Positions 41,306-49,017 of a stretch of 62,242 bases of DNA are shown one piece after another; the stretch's first letter is position 1, and each line of letters starts with the position of its first letter. Both the position numbers and the translations under genes were made by a program. The notes under the pieces are model-generated. The model did no database searches. It was not told the DNA's origin and was given only the letters and a program-made list of their open reading frames with translations. Source of the DNA: a virus; IMG/VR virus record IMGVR_UViG_3300027608_000031, positions 1-62,242 of that record. The stretch is one strand, 5' to 3'.

Positions 41306-41526
41306 GTGTTTTTCTCCTTTCTTATGTCAACACATGCTTTACATACGTATTTATGAATACCACTCTGAAAAGACATGATGCATCCTCTTTCGGGTATTGA
41401 TTCTTTTTGACATCGCCAACATAACTTTCCCTGTATGTACATCCAACGTTCAGTTTGTTGTTTTGCTCTTAGTGCGTTCTGTCCTTGACCCATAGGGCTA
41501 AATGTTTGTGCTTGATATTTACTCAT
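41302..41526 (-). CDS. Small zinc-ribbon protein
   Basis: This 74-residue protein has CWRCQ (C36, C39) and CKAC (C62, C65), which form a four-cysteine ribbon; C49 lies between. The N-terminal 30 residues are polar. It is coupled by ATGA to the overlapping frame that ends at 41523 and by ATGA to the DUF3310 gene. Function is unknown; such ribbons in phage early regions often bind host RNA polymerase or nucleic acids. Confidence 0.65.
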   Translation of the reverse strand: MSKYQAQTFSPMGQGQNALRAKQQTERWMYIQGKLCWRCQKESIPERGCIMSFQSGIHKYVCKACVDIRKEKNT

Positions 41527-41714
41527 AGCAGTGCTTCTCCATAGTTATTGATTTGCTTTTTAGTATTCTCGATATGTAGTATTTCTAAAACGCTTGGGGT
41601 CGCTCTTTCGAATGGGTTCCAGTCGTTTTTGGTTATTCTCGAGATGAGTTCTTCTCTCTTCGTCGATTGCCTCTTGCGGGACAATGACTTCTTGGGTTGT
41701 AAATCTGTGTTCAT
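41523..41714 (-). CDS. Candidate gene overprinted on the NrdR-like gene
   Basis: This 63-residue frame begins at an ATG behind a strong GGAGGGAG site (7-base spacer) lying inside the NrdR-like gene, in another frame. It runs past that gene's stop and ends by overlapping the next ATG (ATGA). The product is basic and polar (MNTDLQPKKSLSRKRQSTKR, then SVLEILHIENTKKQ). The purine-rich ribosome site could be a by-product of the RRRE codons of the NrdR-like protein, so I give it moderate weight only. Confidence 0.4.
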   Translation of the reverse strand: MNTDLQPKKSLSRKRQSTKREELISRITKNDWNPFERATPSVLEILHIENTKKQINNYGEALL

Positions 41715-41805
41715 TAGCGCACTCCCTCCTTCTTGTATACCCAAACGTGGGCGAATCTCTTGTTGTCCTTACTGATGACCACGTGTTGCATATAGGGCAT
41801 TTCAT
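41560..41805 (-). CDS. NrdR-like zinc-ribbon protein without ATP-cone
   Basis: This 81-residue protein opens MKCPICNTWSSVRTTRDSPT, then YTRRRECANEHRFTTQEV. C3, C6, C29 and H33 form the ribbon; RRRECxxxxRFTT is the signature of the NrdR repressor N-terminus. The ATP-cone that follows in NrdR is absent and replaced by a charged helix. Such truncated versions occur in phages and may compete with NrdR at ribonucleotide reductase promoters or act as stand-alone regulators. The ATG overlaps the preceding stop. Confidence 0.75.
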   Translation of the reverse strand: MKCPICNTWSSVRTTRDSPTFGYTRRRECANEHRFTTQEVIVPQEAIDEERRTHLENNQKRLEPIRKSDPKRFRNTTYREY

Positions 41806-42011
41806 TCTTCATCCTCGTAAATATCTTTACGTGGTGTCATAGGTAAATTACCTAGCGTTCCCGCATCAAGCATCTGCCGCATCACTTGCATGTGTGCCGC
41901 ACTCACCAATAACTTTGTGGGTTCTGATAGGTTGCTTATCGTGGGGAATACCTCTTTCATCTGCGCTATAACGTCTTCTATGGTTAGGTTTTTATTTACT
42001 TCGTTACTCAT
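41802..42011 (-). CDS. Small hypothetical protein
   Basis: This 69-residue protein contains MSNEVNKNLTIEDVIAQMKE, then LSEPTKLLVSAAHMQVMRQM and ends DIYEDEE. It is probably helical. Coupled to both neighbours by 4-base overlaps. No family recognised. Confidence 0.6.
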   Translation of the reverse strand: MSNEVNKNLTIEDVIAQMKEVFPTISNLSEPTKLLVSAAHMQVMRQMLDAGTLGNLPMTPRKDIYEDEE

Positions 42012-42226
42012 GTCTTCATTCCCCTTACAAATATTGCAAAACTGTTAGTCGTGTCTATGCCAAACGCGGGAGTGAATCCCTCAATCTCCTTGGCAATTTC
42101 TTCTATGATTTCATTGCGGTATATAGATAGTTCACTGTCTAGGTTTGTCATAACTTGTTTTAGTTTGTCTCTACCTAGCCGACTCTCTAACTCTTTAAAC
42201 GCTTCGTCTTCGTAATCGTCATTCAT
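42008..42226 (-). CDS. Small acidic hypothetical protein
   Basis: This 72-residue protein is acidic and helical (YEDEAFKELESRLGRDKLKQ, then RNEIIEEIAKEIEGF), with a short C-terminal beta element (SFAIFVRGM). It overlaps both neighbours by 4 bases. Function is unknown. Confidence 0.6.
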   Translation of the reverse strand: MNDDYEDEAFKELESRLGRDKLKQVMTNLDSELSIYRNEIIEEIAKEIEGFTPAFGIDTTNSFAIFVRGMKT

Positions 42227-42327
42227 ATATCCTCTCTAGAAATCATCACGATTGCTATGCCCACGGCAACAACTATTATTGCGCCAAGGCACATAAAAAA
42301 TACTATCCATGCGATTGTTTCAAGCAT
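42223..42327 (-). CDS. Single-helix membrane peptide (34 residues)
   Basis: An ATG at 42327 behind GGAGAAACCAA opens a 34-residue frame: METs aside, it reads MLETIAWIVFFMCLGAIIVV then AVGIAIVMISREDI, one strong membrane helix. It starts inside the end of the upstream gene and ends overlapping the next start (ATGA). A tiny inner-membrane protein of the early region, perhaps involved in host takeover or superinfection exclusion, is inferred. Confidence 0.6.
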   Translation of the reverse strand: MLETIAWIVFFMCLGAIIVVAVGIAIVMISREDI

Positions 42328-42646
42328 TTGGTTTCTCCAGTTCTTTAAGTTTCTCTTCAAGCCTACGAATACGTTGACGGTTGTACTCCACAATACTCGT
42401 CGCATACTCAAGTGTTTTTTCTGCATCCATCTTCGAGATATAAGCCTCACGTAGTTCAATGTTTATCATCTCTTGCAAGGTGCGTGGGCGCAACATGTCT
42501 TTTAAAAAAGCAATGATGGTTTCGCGTTTAGTCATAGTTTTTTCCTTTCGTGATGGCTCGTGTGGATGCCACCATTTTTTGTTATCGAACGCTTCAGCTA
42601 ACGTACGTGGGAACGTACGTGTAGTCGTGTTTAGTTCTTCATTCAT
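42320..42646 (-). CDS. Hypothetical helical protein; possible internal start
   Basis: This 108-residue protein has an N-terminus TTTRTFPRTLAEAFDNKKWW then HPHEPSRKEKT that looks like an independent short peptide of a type common in phages. From the in-frame ATG at 42535 (behind AAGGAAAAAACT) begins MTKRETIIAFLKDMLRPRTL, then a coiled coil (TSIVEYNRQRIRRLEEKLKE). The frame may produce both a long and a short form. Direct ACGTACGT repeats at 42601-42620 fall in its coding sequence. Confidence 0.55.
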   Translation of the reverse strand: MNEELNTTTRTFPRTLAEAFDNKKWWHPHEPSRKEKTMTKRETIIAFLKDMLRPRTLQEMINIELREAYISKMDAEKTLEYATSIVEYNRQRIRRLEEKLKELEKPNA

Positions 42647-43073
42647 TGTTAGTCCTCTCTTTGATGTAATACAACTTGTCGTGTATTTTCATGCCCAGTT
42701 CATCTACCTTCTCGTTAGCATCACTGATACGCAACATGGATACGCTCTCCATTATCCATTGCGGTACATCTACTTGTGCTAGGTTTTTCTTTATCCTACC
42801 TTCAGAACTTGGCAGTGTAAAGTCTACGATATTAAACGTCCCGTCCTCATTGATAGAAACCCTTAATACATCTTGCGATAGGTTGTCGGCAACCATGCCG
42901 TGTCCCCCTACCAACATGTTGTACACACTTACTGCGTCATACCAAATACCTGAGAACCGCATGTCTAGGCTAATAGATTGGGACAACGGTGTCGGTGCTT
43001 CGGGGTGGTTAATCATCCGCTCATAGTCTTCCCACTCGACAAACGGCGGTGCGCCGTTCTTAGGAATAATCAT
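42639..43073 (-). CDS. Hypothetical protein, C-terminus paralogous to next gene
   Basis: This 144-residue protein's last ~40 residues (VDVPQWIMESVSMLRISDAN, then EKVDELGMKIHDKLYYI) match VPEFIMDKVSVLQIGSEGKP... of the gene at 43070, indicating duplication of a shared C-terminal module. The N-terminal part (FVEWEDYERMINHPEAPTPL, then LDMRFSGIWYDAVSV) is unrelated. Coupled to both neighbours. Function is unknown; the shared end may bind a common partner. Confidence 0.6.
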   Translation of the reverse strand: MIIPKNGAPPFVEWEDYERMINHPEAPTPLSQSISLDMRFSGIWYDAVSVYNMLVGGHGMVADNLSQDVLRVSINEDGTFNIVDFTLPSSEGRIKKNLAQVDVPQWIMESVSMLRISDANEKVDELGMKIHDKLYYIKERTNNE

Positions 43074-43957
43074 AGGAATATCCAGTATGTTGTGTTATCA
43101 ATCTTCACGCCAACGTCCATGATTGGCTTGCCTTCGCTACCGATTTGTAGGACGGACACCTTGTCCATTATGAACTCGGGCACATCTTGTAGGTTGTACA
43201 CCACCTTGCGCTCTTCGCCCTCGACCTGATACTCAATCTTGTCCTTCTTAGCCCACACAAAACATGACTTGGGTTTGTAATTCAATACAGTTTGTATCTC
43301 AGCATCTTCCTCTTTGAGAACGTGCATGGCGTCTGTGAATGCGGGTGTGACTGGTACATAACCCATGCGCACCATGTTGCGTATTTCATCAATGATGATG
43401 TGGCGTCCCATGTTTGATACACCATACAACTTCTCCTTGGACGGAGCACGTAGGTTTTCTATTGCGCTGTTGAATTCCAAGTCATGCTTGCTCCTCATCT
43501 CCTCGAACAACATGGGCTTCAAGAACTGCACAGCGTTCTTCACAGCATTGGTAAAGTTCTTCGTCTTCTTAACTCTGTACCCCTTGCTGTACGACGCAAA
43601 CTTATCGTTCTGTATGCGCTCTGATGTGACGGTATACATCAACTCACCATGCGCACCACCATCGTTCTCCAACCCAATAATCCCCACTTGAATCTCAGGG
43701 CAGTCCTTGTAGGCGATGCCTAAGTCAGCGAACACACGATAGTCTTTGCCGTTGTAGAAACTCGCATGGGTATCGAACCGAACCACAATGTCAGGACGCT
43801 TGTGCTTCAACTCGTTGTAGAACTTCAATGTGTTATGTGCTACGGGAATCTCATCGTTAATCCAATGAGTATGCCCCTTGGCACGCGCTTCGTTCACTAA
43901 CGAAACGTACCTATCGTATGGCGTCTTGCTACCTACATAGTCTTCTTGCTTAATCAT
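43070..43957 (-). CDS. Hypothetical early protein (295 residues)
   Basis: This 295-residue protein contains VFADLGIAYKDCPEIQVGII, MYTVTSERIQNDKFASYSKG, MLFEEMRSKHDLEFNSAIEN and a C-terminal module (QDVPEFIMDKVSVLQIGSEG, then DVGVKIDNTTYWIFL) shared with the downstream gene. It has mixed alpha/beta character with no catalytic motif I recognise. It belongs to the run of large unknown proteins (42.6-45.1 kb) that precedes the VWA/MoxR module, and may work with it. Confidence 0.6.
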   Translation of the reverse strand: MIKQEDYVGSKTPYDRYVSLVNEARAKGHTHWINDEIPVAHNTLKFYNELKHKRPDIVVRFDTHASFYNGKDYRVFADLGIAYKDCPEIQVGIIGLENDGGAHGELMYTVTSERIQNDKFASYSKGYRVKKTKNFTNAVKNAVQFLKPMLFEEMRSKHDLEFNSAIENLRAPSKEKLYGVSNMGRHIIIDEIRNMVRMGYVPVTPAFTDAMHVLKEEDAEIQTVLNYKPKSCFVWAKKDKIEYQVEGEERKVVYNLQDVPEFIMDKVSVLQIGSEGKPIMDVGVKIDNTTYWIFL

Positions 43958-44153
43958 GGTTAACTCCCTTCATACTGGTTATTCTTGCCTTAGTAATGAC
44001 TGCATCTGCAAGCAAGTCATATAAATCCAAGGCGCTTGCTTCGTCCAACCTACCTCTGTCGGCAACTGCTAACAACTCTTGGACGGTTGTTTCTATATAC
44101 GCTAGGCCGCGTTGACGTTCTTCTAAACTCATCTCTCTTAAATATCTTGGCAT
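43950..44153 (-). CDS. Small helical hypothetical protein
   Basis: This 67-residue protein contains YLREMSLEERQRGLAYIETT, then VQELLAVADRGRLDEASALD, with an all-helical pattern. RBS AGGGAGTAAAAC. It overlaps the 43070 gene by 8 bases and starts 3 bases after the 44157 gene stop. Function is unknown. Confidence 0.6.
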   Translation of the reverse strand: MPRYLREMSLEERQRGLAYIETTVQELLAVADRGRLDEASALDLYDLLADAVITKARITSMKGVNHD

Positions 44154-44156
44154 GTT

Positions 44157-45131
44157 TTACTCCCTGTAGTTGTTATAAAACGGCGTACCTATTGGCACGC
44201 TCTCTCGTCTGAACGGACGCGCTAGTCGATACACCTTCTCGTTGCGTTTGTAGTCAGCACGCAATGTTTCTGCGGTAGGCACATGGTATTTGTAAGTCCA
44301 CTTGTTAGTGTTTGCTTCCCAAGAACTTTGGTAACTCGTGTGTTTGACCAACATTGCTTGTATACCCTCAACCCAACGCTCACCGTATGGCTCACCATCT
44401 TTGCGTGCAAGCCAATTCGACTCACTTAAATACTCTGTGGCTTTCTCTTTCTTTTGCCATGACGTAGCACCCTCAGTAGTTGGGTCAAAGCCAAGCAAGT
44501 CAGCCATTGGTTGAAAGTAATCTAAGAACGCTTTGAAATCTTCTCGTACTATCTTGGCTCTCTCGCGGTTTAGCACTATCTTGGACTCTTGCACCGTGCC
44601 GTGTGTTGGCTCATAGTACCTAACACCATCTCTTTCGTACGGTACGAAAGTCATATCCAACCCGTTGTTGAAGTAATACATAGGCTCTTGCCCATCGGGT
44701 CGTGTGCACTTGAAATACACCTTAGCCCCATACTTTACAAACTTAATACTCTCAGGCAACAACGCTGAAATGGTTAGGTATGTGGAATAACTATACATGT
44801 AGGTCGGAGTAAAGCGTAACGCGCCATGCTCATTCATCATAAGCAGAGGCCGTGCCGTATCGTGATACTTTTTAAACACGTACTCTTTGGTGAGTGGGTC
44901 TTGCTCACTCTCACGGTGGATAGAACGAAACGCCATACCTACCCAACCATCTTTCTCAAACCAAGTCTCGAATGTGCGTCTGCGTACAGTCAATGGTCGG
45001 CAGTCAACGCCCCCTTTCTTTTTGTGCCCTTGTATTGGTTTGGTTGTGTCGTATAAATGCTTGACCGTCTTGTAGTCAACCATGCGAATGTTGTACCCAT
45101 AAAAATGTTTTGCGTTGTATTCGTTGCTCAT
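44157..45131 (-). CDS. Hypothetical early protein carrying an internal palindrome
   Basis: This 324-residue protein is rich in Tyr, Trp, Arg and Lys (FYGYNIRMVDYKTVKHLYDT; RRRTFETWFEKDGWVGMAFR; PMYYFNNGLDMTFVPYERDG). No recognisable fold or active site. A complete 17-bp palindrome (44633-44649) lies in the codons of TFVPYER. A strong RBS (GGAGGTGGAAA) is present. It overlaps the next upstream gene by 4 bases. Aromatic, basic composition is compatible with nucleic-acid binding but this is not shown. Confidence 0.6.
   Translation of the reverse strand: MSNEYNAKHFYGYNIRMVDYKTVKHLYDTTKPIQGHKKKGGVDCRPLTVRRRTFETWFEKDGWVGMAFRSIHRESEQDPLTKEYVFKKYHDTARPLLMMNEHGALRFTPTYMYSYSTYLTISALLPESIKFVKYGAKVYFKCTRPDGQEPMYYFNNGLDMTFVPYERDGVRYYEPTHGTVQESKIVLNRERAKIVREDFKAFLDYFQPMADLLGFDPTTEGATSWQKKEKATEYLSESNWLARKDGEPYGERWVEGIQAMLVKHTSYQSSWEANTNKWTYKYHVPTAETLRADYKRNEKVYRLARPFRRESVPIGTPFYNNYRE
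44633..44649. promoter_or_regulatory. Palindromic site A (TTTCGTAC-G-GTACGAAA)
   Basis: Perfect 8-bp arms around one base, extended to 9-bp arms by flanking C/G. It lies inside the coding sequence of the 44157-45131 gene, in a reading frame different from the other intragenic copies. Confidence 0.85.
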
Positions 45132-45346
45132 TTTCCACCTCCATAAAAATATTTAAGTTCAGACTTCAAGTTGTCTATCTCAATTTGTTTTGGGTCGTCA
45201 TAGTCCAAACTTTCAGTCACGATATAGCCACCACTCTTGGCTAACTTTTCAAGTGCGGGTAAGCACGCCATGTAGGTTGCTTCCTCATCAAACTGCGCAA
45301 CCATGTGCGCCCCCGCTTTTGCTTCAAAATAAACTGCTACTGCCAT
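45128..45346 (-). CDS. Small hypothetical protein upstream of unknown 324-residue gene
   Basis: This 72-residue protein has a beta-rich N-terminus (AVAVYFEAKAGAHMVAQFDE), a helix (ATYMACLPALEKLAKSGGYI), then SLDYDDPKQIEIDNLKSELK. It lies between the VWA gene and the 324-residue gene. RBS GAGGACTTT. Function is unknown. Confidence 0.6.
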   Translation of the reverse strand: MAVAVYFEAKAGAHMVAQFDEEATYMACLPALEKLAKSGGYIVTESLDYDDPKQIEIDNLKSELKYFYGGGK

Positions 45347-45373
45347 AAAGTCCTCGCTTTCTTGATACCTGTA

Positions 45374-46549
45374 TTAACTAACATAGATTGCTTTGCCGAC
45401 GGACGGCGTAGGCTTGTACCCACCTGTGATAGCCCAAAGAACTGGGTGTTCCCATGTACCCCACCCACCAACATATCCATCGGTGAGCACTACGACACAC
45501 TCAGGCTTCAAGCCCTTGTCTTTGATGTATCGCGGTATACATGATGGGTCAGTACCCCCACCACCTTCGGGCTTCGTAGACTTAACCAAGTCACCCAACT
45601 TGTCGCGTCCATATATCTCATGCGATGCCACCTCGGTATCCCAATACAACAAGTCAACTAACTCGGGTTGCACATTGATACAGATGGCTTGCACTTCTGA
45701 CAAGAACTCATTGAGTGCTTCACCACCGATAGAACCTGATGTGTCGATAGCGATGACGATGCGCCCCATAGATTCTGATAGCGTGCTTGGCATATACATA
45801 TCGTGTTGCAACCAACGACGATTGACCTTCTGCCATGTGGATACATCTTTACCATCGGCTAGTGAGTTGATGTAGTCACGCAACTGCTCACGCCAATCAA
45901 CCTTGGGCTCAACCAATTCACCCAATGCTCGTGACTGATTGCCACCCATCTTGCCCGCCATAAGTTGACCTTGACGGATAGCCTGATTGACTTCCTTGAT
46001 GTGCTCTTCAATTTCTTTCTGAGTCATACCCGATGGAGTCCAGTCATGCGAATCCAAACCCGCACCTTCGTCACCATCACCACCCTCGCCCTGTCCCTCG
46101 TCCATCAAGATGTCAAACACTTCTTGTGAGTTCATGTCACGGAAACGCTCATCAAGTAGTCCGACCTTGGGCAAGGTCACGAACCCACGCGATGCTTGAG
46201 AGATGTCGTAGATGATGAGGTTAATCACATAGTCGCACGCCATGTTTGCGCACCGCGCGTTCTCCTCGTACAAGTGACGCCACAAGAATGTATGTTGGAA
46301 TGTCTTGTGAAGATTTTCGTGCATGATTAGTCCACGCAAGTCGCTGTCCGATAAGTCACCTATGAACTTACTGCCATACATACAGTCGATGCCGTTGGTA
46401 CAAGCAGTAGGTATATCGTCCGACACCTTGTACTTCCCGACCATGATGATGCTCGCATACTCCATAGTATCTTTGTGTGCCATGAGTTCAACATGGGCTC
46501 GCTCAATCCGCTTGATTGCGGGTAGTGCTTGGGTTGCTGTTACAAACAT
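45374..46549 (-). CDS. VWA-domain protein with HExxH metallopeptidase-like N-terminus
   Basis: This 391-residue protein's residues ~70-110 contain MHENLH (H77, E78, H81), an HExxH zinc motif as in DUF2201-type putative peptidases. A Gly/Asp-rich hinge (150-170) follows. The C-terminal VWA-like domain has the MIDAS motif DTSGS (269-273), T333 (GGGTDPS) and D357 (LTDG). Such VWA proteins act together with MoxR AAA+ ATPases, and one is encoded just upstream with a 44-residue gene between. Substrate and role in the phage are unknown; a chaperone or protein-remodelling task is inferred. RBS GAAGGAGAGAACTAA. Confidence 0.85.
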   Translation of the reverse strand: MFVTATQALPAIKRIERAHVELMAHKDTMEYASIIMVGKYKVSDDIPTACTNGIDCMYGSKFIGDLSDSDLRGLIMHENLHKTFQHTFLWRHLYEENARCANMACDYVINLIIYDISQASRGFVTLPKVGLLDERFRDMNSQEVFDILMDEGQGEGGDGDEGAGLDSHDWTPSGMTQKEIEEHIKEVNQAIRQGQLMAGKMGGNQSRALGELVEPKVDWREQLRDYINSLADGKDVSTWQKVNRRWLQHDMYMPSTLSESMGRIVIAIDTSGSIGGEALNEFLSEVQAICINVQPELVDLLYWDTEVASHEIYGRDKLGDLVKSTKPEGGGGTDPSCIPRYIKDKGLKPECVVVLTDGYVGGWGTWEHPVLWAITGGYKPTPSVGKAIYVS

Positions 46550-46684
46550 TTAGTTCTCTCCTTCTTCGGTTGGTTCATCATTGACTTCGATACTGAGGAT
46601 ACGAACACCCTCAAATATCTCCACGATTTCATATTCAATATCTGCCTTGTCAAGCAAGTCATACAGTTCTGTTGGTGTTTTCAT
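46550..46684 (-). CDS. Small acidic protein between VWA and MoxR genes
   Basis: This 44-residue frame begins behind AAGGGGGTTAT and ends directly before the VWA ATG. The product is MKTPTELYDLLDKADIEYEI, VEIFEGVRILSIEVNDEPTE, EGEN: a helix, then two strands, then an acidic tail. Its position inside the two-component module suggests a small adaptor or modulator, but this is inference only. Confidence 0.65.
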   Translation of the reverse strand: MKTPTELYDLLDKADIEYEIVEIFEGVRILSIEVNDEPTEEGEN

Positions 46685-46693
46685 ATAACCCCC

Positions 46694-47773
46694 TTACTTA
46701 CGAGCAAACAGATAGTTGTTATCTGCCGCCCACTTAGCGAACATGGGGTTAGTTGCCGCGACCGTACGCTTGGGGCACATGTCACTCATCACGCTTCGTG
46801 CAAACAAACCTTGCGACTCCTTGCTCATGCGTGGTAAGAACTCCATCCATGCGTTCATCGTTGCCTTCTCAATACGCTGTACTGCCTTGGCAATCAACAT
46901 ACACGCCGCCGCCGCACTCGTTGGTACAACCGCAGTTGTTGGTGCTTTGATTAGGTCGTCCCATGAGGTTAGTTGTGTATCCAATGTCACCATCGTCAAC
47001 ATGTTGTGCATAGCCTTCTCACCCACCGAACCCTTCAACGCATGGCACATGATGTCGTTGCCAAGAATCATTGTGTCGTTGATGACGTCCGATGCAGTCT
47101 CCAATGAACGCGGAGTAACGACTGCCATACGAACATCTCGTGGGTCATTGATATACATGTTCTGCTCAGGCTTCTCGTAGTCCTCGAACGATGCCAACAT
47201 CTCAGGGAACTCTTGGATAGTCGCAATGACAATCGGATTCCAGTTGTTGTTGATTGCATAGGTAATCAACTCCTCTGCGTTGGGCTTACCCACTCGTGTC
47301 TGAATCACACGGTTGCGTGCATGTGGCGGTACATTGTCACCAATACCCTCGACACTCAGGTTAGTAGTGGCGAACACGATGCCGTCCAAGTCATACACAC
47401 CAAGCGAACGCTCTTGCATAAGTCGTAGACATGCGTTCATCACGCCACCCTTAGCCTTGCCCAACTCATCGAGCATCATCACAATCTTCTTGCCCTTGAA
47501 GTGCAAGCCGAACTCCTCGTTAGGTACAAAGCGACACACCTCGTTGCCGTCGATGTCCTTAATCTTCGGCACCATGAAGTCGCCAACATCTTTCGTTGTG
47601 ATGTCAACATAGCAGAAGAAGTAGTCCTTCAACTCAGGTTTGTTGCGCAACATCTTGAGGATTGATGACTTACCAATACCCATTTCACCTTGCGCTAAGA
47701 CAGTCCGCTTGTGACCGACCGCCAAGATTAGGTCAGCCGTTTGTTGCAGAGATAAAGATTTATATAAAGACAT
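46694..47773 (-). CDS. MoxR-type AAA+ ATPase
   Basis: This 359-residue protein has Walker A GEMGIGKS (29-36) and Walker B VMMLDEL with D102 and E103, followed by KGGVMNACLRLMQERSLGVY, the MoxR-like presensor region. Sensor 1 falls in VFATTNLS, and an Arg finger probably in ARNRVIQTRVG. MoxR ATPases work as hexamers with VWA partners to remodel proteins or load cofactors. Here the VWA gene lies downstream and a DUF3150-like gene upstream, forming a compact module. RBS AAGGGGAATCAC. Confidence 0.88.
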   Translation of the reverse strand: MSLYKSLSLQQTADLILAVGHKRTVLAQGEMGIGKSSILKMLRNKPELKDYFFCYVDITTKDVGDFMVPKIKDIDGNEVCRFVPNEEFGLHFKGKKIVMMLDELGKAKGGVMNACLRLMQERSLGVYDLDGIVFATTNLSVEGIGDNVPPHARNRVIQTRVGKPNAEELITYAINNNWNPIVIATIQEFPEMLASFEDYEKPEQNMYINDPRDVRMAVVTPRSLETASDVINDTMILGNDIMCHALKGSVGEKAMHNMLTMVTLDTQLTSWDDLIKAPTTAVVPTSAAAACMLIAKAVQRIEKATMNAWMEFLPRMSKESQGLFARSVMSDMCPKRTVAATNPMFAKWAADNNYLFARK

Positions 47774-47789
47774 GTGATTCCCCTTTAAG

Positions 47790-48014
47790 TTAATGTGTGT
47801 TGGTTTGGTTGTAGATACCGCGAACGGTATTTGTGAATCTGCTGATTGCTTGGTGCTGAGTCAGCCCTTGAGTTCTGCAATAGACAGCAAGTGTTGATGC
47901 AAGTACGCCCGACGCTAGTGCGGGTGGCATACCCTTACTCATAAGTAAGTCGGTTATCTCCAAACTTATGTTCTTGATTACCTCCTCAGTAAACATGTCT
48001 AAGTTATCGTCCAT
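47790..48014 (-). CDS. Small helical protein of the MoxR/VWA module
   Basis: This 74-residue protein contains FTEEVIKNISLEITDLLMSK then ALASGVLASTLAVYCRTQGL and HQAISRFTNTVRGIYNQ, an all-helical sequence with a hydrophobic face. RBS AAAGGAGAAAATC. Palindromic site B lies 33 bases upstream of its ATG. Function is unknown; neighbours suggest association with the MoxR ATPase. Confidence 0.6.
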   Translation of the reverse strand: MDDNLDMFTEEVIKNISLEITDLLMSKGMPPALASGVLASTLAVYCRTQGLTQHQAISRFTNTVRGIYNQTNTH

Positions 48015-48046
48015 GATTTTCTCCTTTGATAAAAAAACAAATCAAC

Positions 48047-48063
48047 TTTCGTACGGTACGAAA
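48047..48063. promoter_or_regulatory. Palindromic site B (TTTCGTAC-G-GTACGAAA)
   Basis: Perfect copy in the 63-base gap upstream of the 47790-48014 gene. A possible weak promoter, TTGACA-N15-TTTAAT (48097-48071, - strand), ends just upstream, so the site could cover the transcription start. Confidence 0.85.
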
Positions 48064-48077
48064 CCGTACGATTAAAC

Positions 48078-48947
48078 TCACATCGAAAACTTGTCAAGCA
48101 TGGCGTCAACCTTCTGCTTGGTCTGCTCTCGTGTTAAGTCACTCTCACGCAATACCGATGCGTCAATGCCACGCATGGTTTCCTCCAACTCCATACGCAT
48201 TGCTTCCATGCGTACGTCCCCTGTGATATTGAAGTGTCGCAACAACCCACAAACTTCTATAGCGTTCTCAACTAACGAGTCCCTGAATATCTTGCGCTTG
48301 CCATCTTCTGTATCAGACAGTCGCTCACTCATGCGAGTCAACACATCGTGCAATCTATCCCAAGCATCTTGCATGGCGTCAGTCACACGGGTACTCAACA
48401 CATCTTCGTAGTGCTGTTTCATCTCGCGTAGTCCCTCCTCACCAATGTCTACACGAAAGTCACCCGCAGTAGGTAGTGGGGTAAACGCATAGCGAAACCC
48501 AAACTTACTAACAACTTGCTCACGCATGGGGTAGTCCTCACGATTGAACAAGTCCCCTAGTTGGAAAGCGGCGGACGATACAAGCGTGTCGTACTCATTC
48601 AAGAACGCGTTGACACATGTTGTGAACTGTTGCTCGTACTCAGTCAGTCGTGACTTGTAGTCAATGAATGTTGCCATGTTCAATACCCTGTCACCGTTGT
48701 CACCCCAAGGTTGCGTCACCGTGTAGTGCCATGTACGCACAGCGTTTGCCACCTTGGTTATCTCCTCCAACTTGCCCGAACCCGCCAACAAGTTCTTGTG
48801 ATAGTTACCCGCACGGGTACGGGTAGAGTTCTGTTGGTCAACCGCTTCGCTCACACGCTTGTCCAACTTGCGCCCTGTCCATACAGACAGAGATAGGTTA
48901 ACGATGAGGGCAGAGCCCGACAATTTAGATACAACAACTTCTTCCAT
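48078..48947 (-). CDS. DUF3150-like protein
   Basis: This 289-residue protein opens with LSLSVWTGRKLDKRVSEAVD, then AGNYHKNLLAGSGKLEEITK and RTWHYTVTQPWGDNGDRVLN, the features I associate with DUF3150, a family found next to MoxR/VWA genes in phages and plasmids. The C-terminal half is a long coiled coil (HYEDVLSTRVTDAMQDAWDR, MEAMRMELEETMRGIDASVL). It may be the third partner or substrate of the ATPase. The start codon lies 10 bases after palindromic site C, which overlaps its ribosome site. Confidence 0.7.
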   Translation of the reverse strand: MEEVVVSKLSGSALIVNLSLSVWTGRKLDKRVSEAVDQQNSTRTRAGNYHKNLLAGSGKLEEITKVANAVRTWHYTVTQPWGDNGDRVLNMATFIDYKSRLTEYEQQFTTCVNAFLNEYDTLVSSAAFQLGDLFNREDYPMREQVVSKFGFRYAFTPLPTAGDFRVDIGEEGLREMKQHYEDVLSTRVTDAMQDAWDRLHDVLTRMSERLSDTEDGKRKIFRDSLVENAIEVCGLLRHFNITGDVRMEAMRMELEETMRGIDASVLRESDLTREQTKQKVDAMLDKFSM

Positions 48948-48956
48948 TTGATTCCC

Positions 48957-48973
48957 TTTCGTACGGTACGAAA
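48957..48973. promoter_or_regulatory. Palindromic site C (TTTCGTAC-G-GTACGAAA)
   Basis: Perfect copy in the untranslated leader of the DUF3150-like gene, about +39 to +55 from the predicted start of the 49018-49046 promoter. It abuts the GAAAGGGAA ribosome site. Confidence 0.88.
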
Positions 48974-49017
48974 CCGCGTTTGATTAACTTACACACAATA
49001 CTAACTAACAAGCCTAT

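Noticed and set aside
42601-42620. Repeated ACGTACGT as operator sites
   Set aside because: Lies in the coding sequence for TRTFPRT, where it is explained by repeated Thr-Arg codons, and lacks the TTTCGTAC arms.
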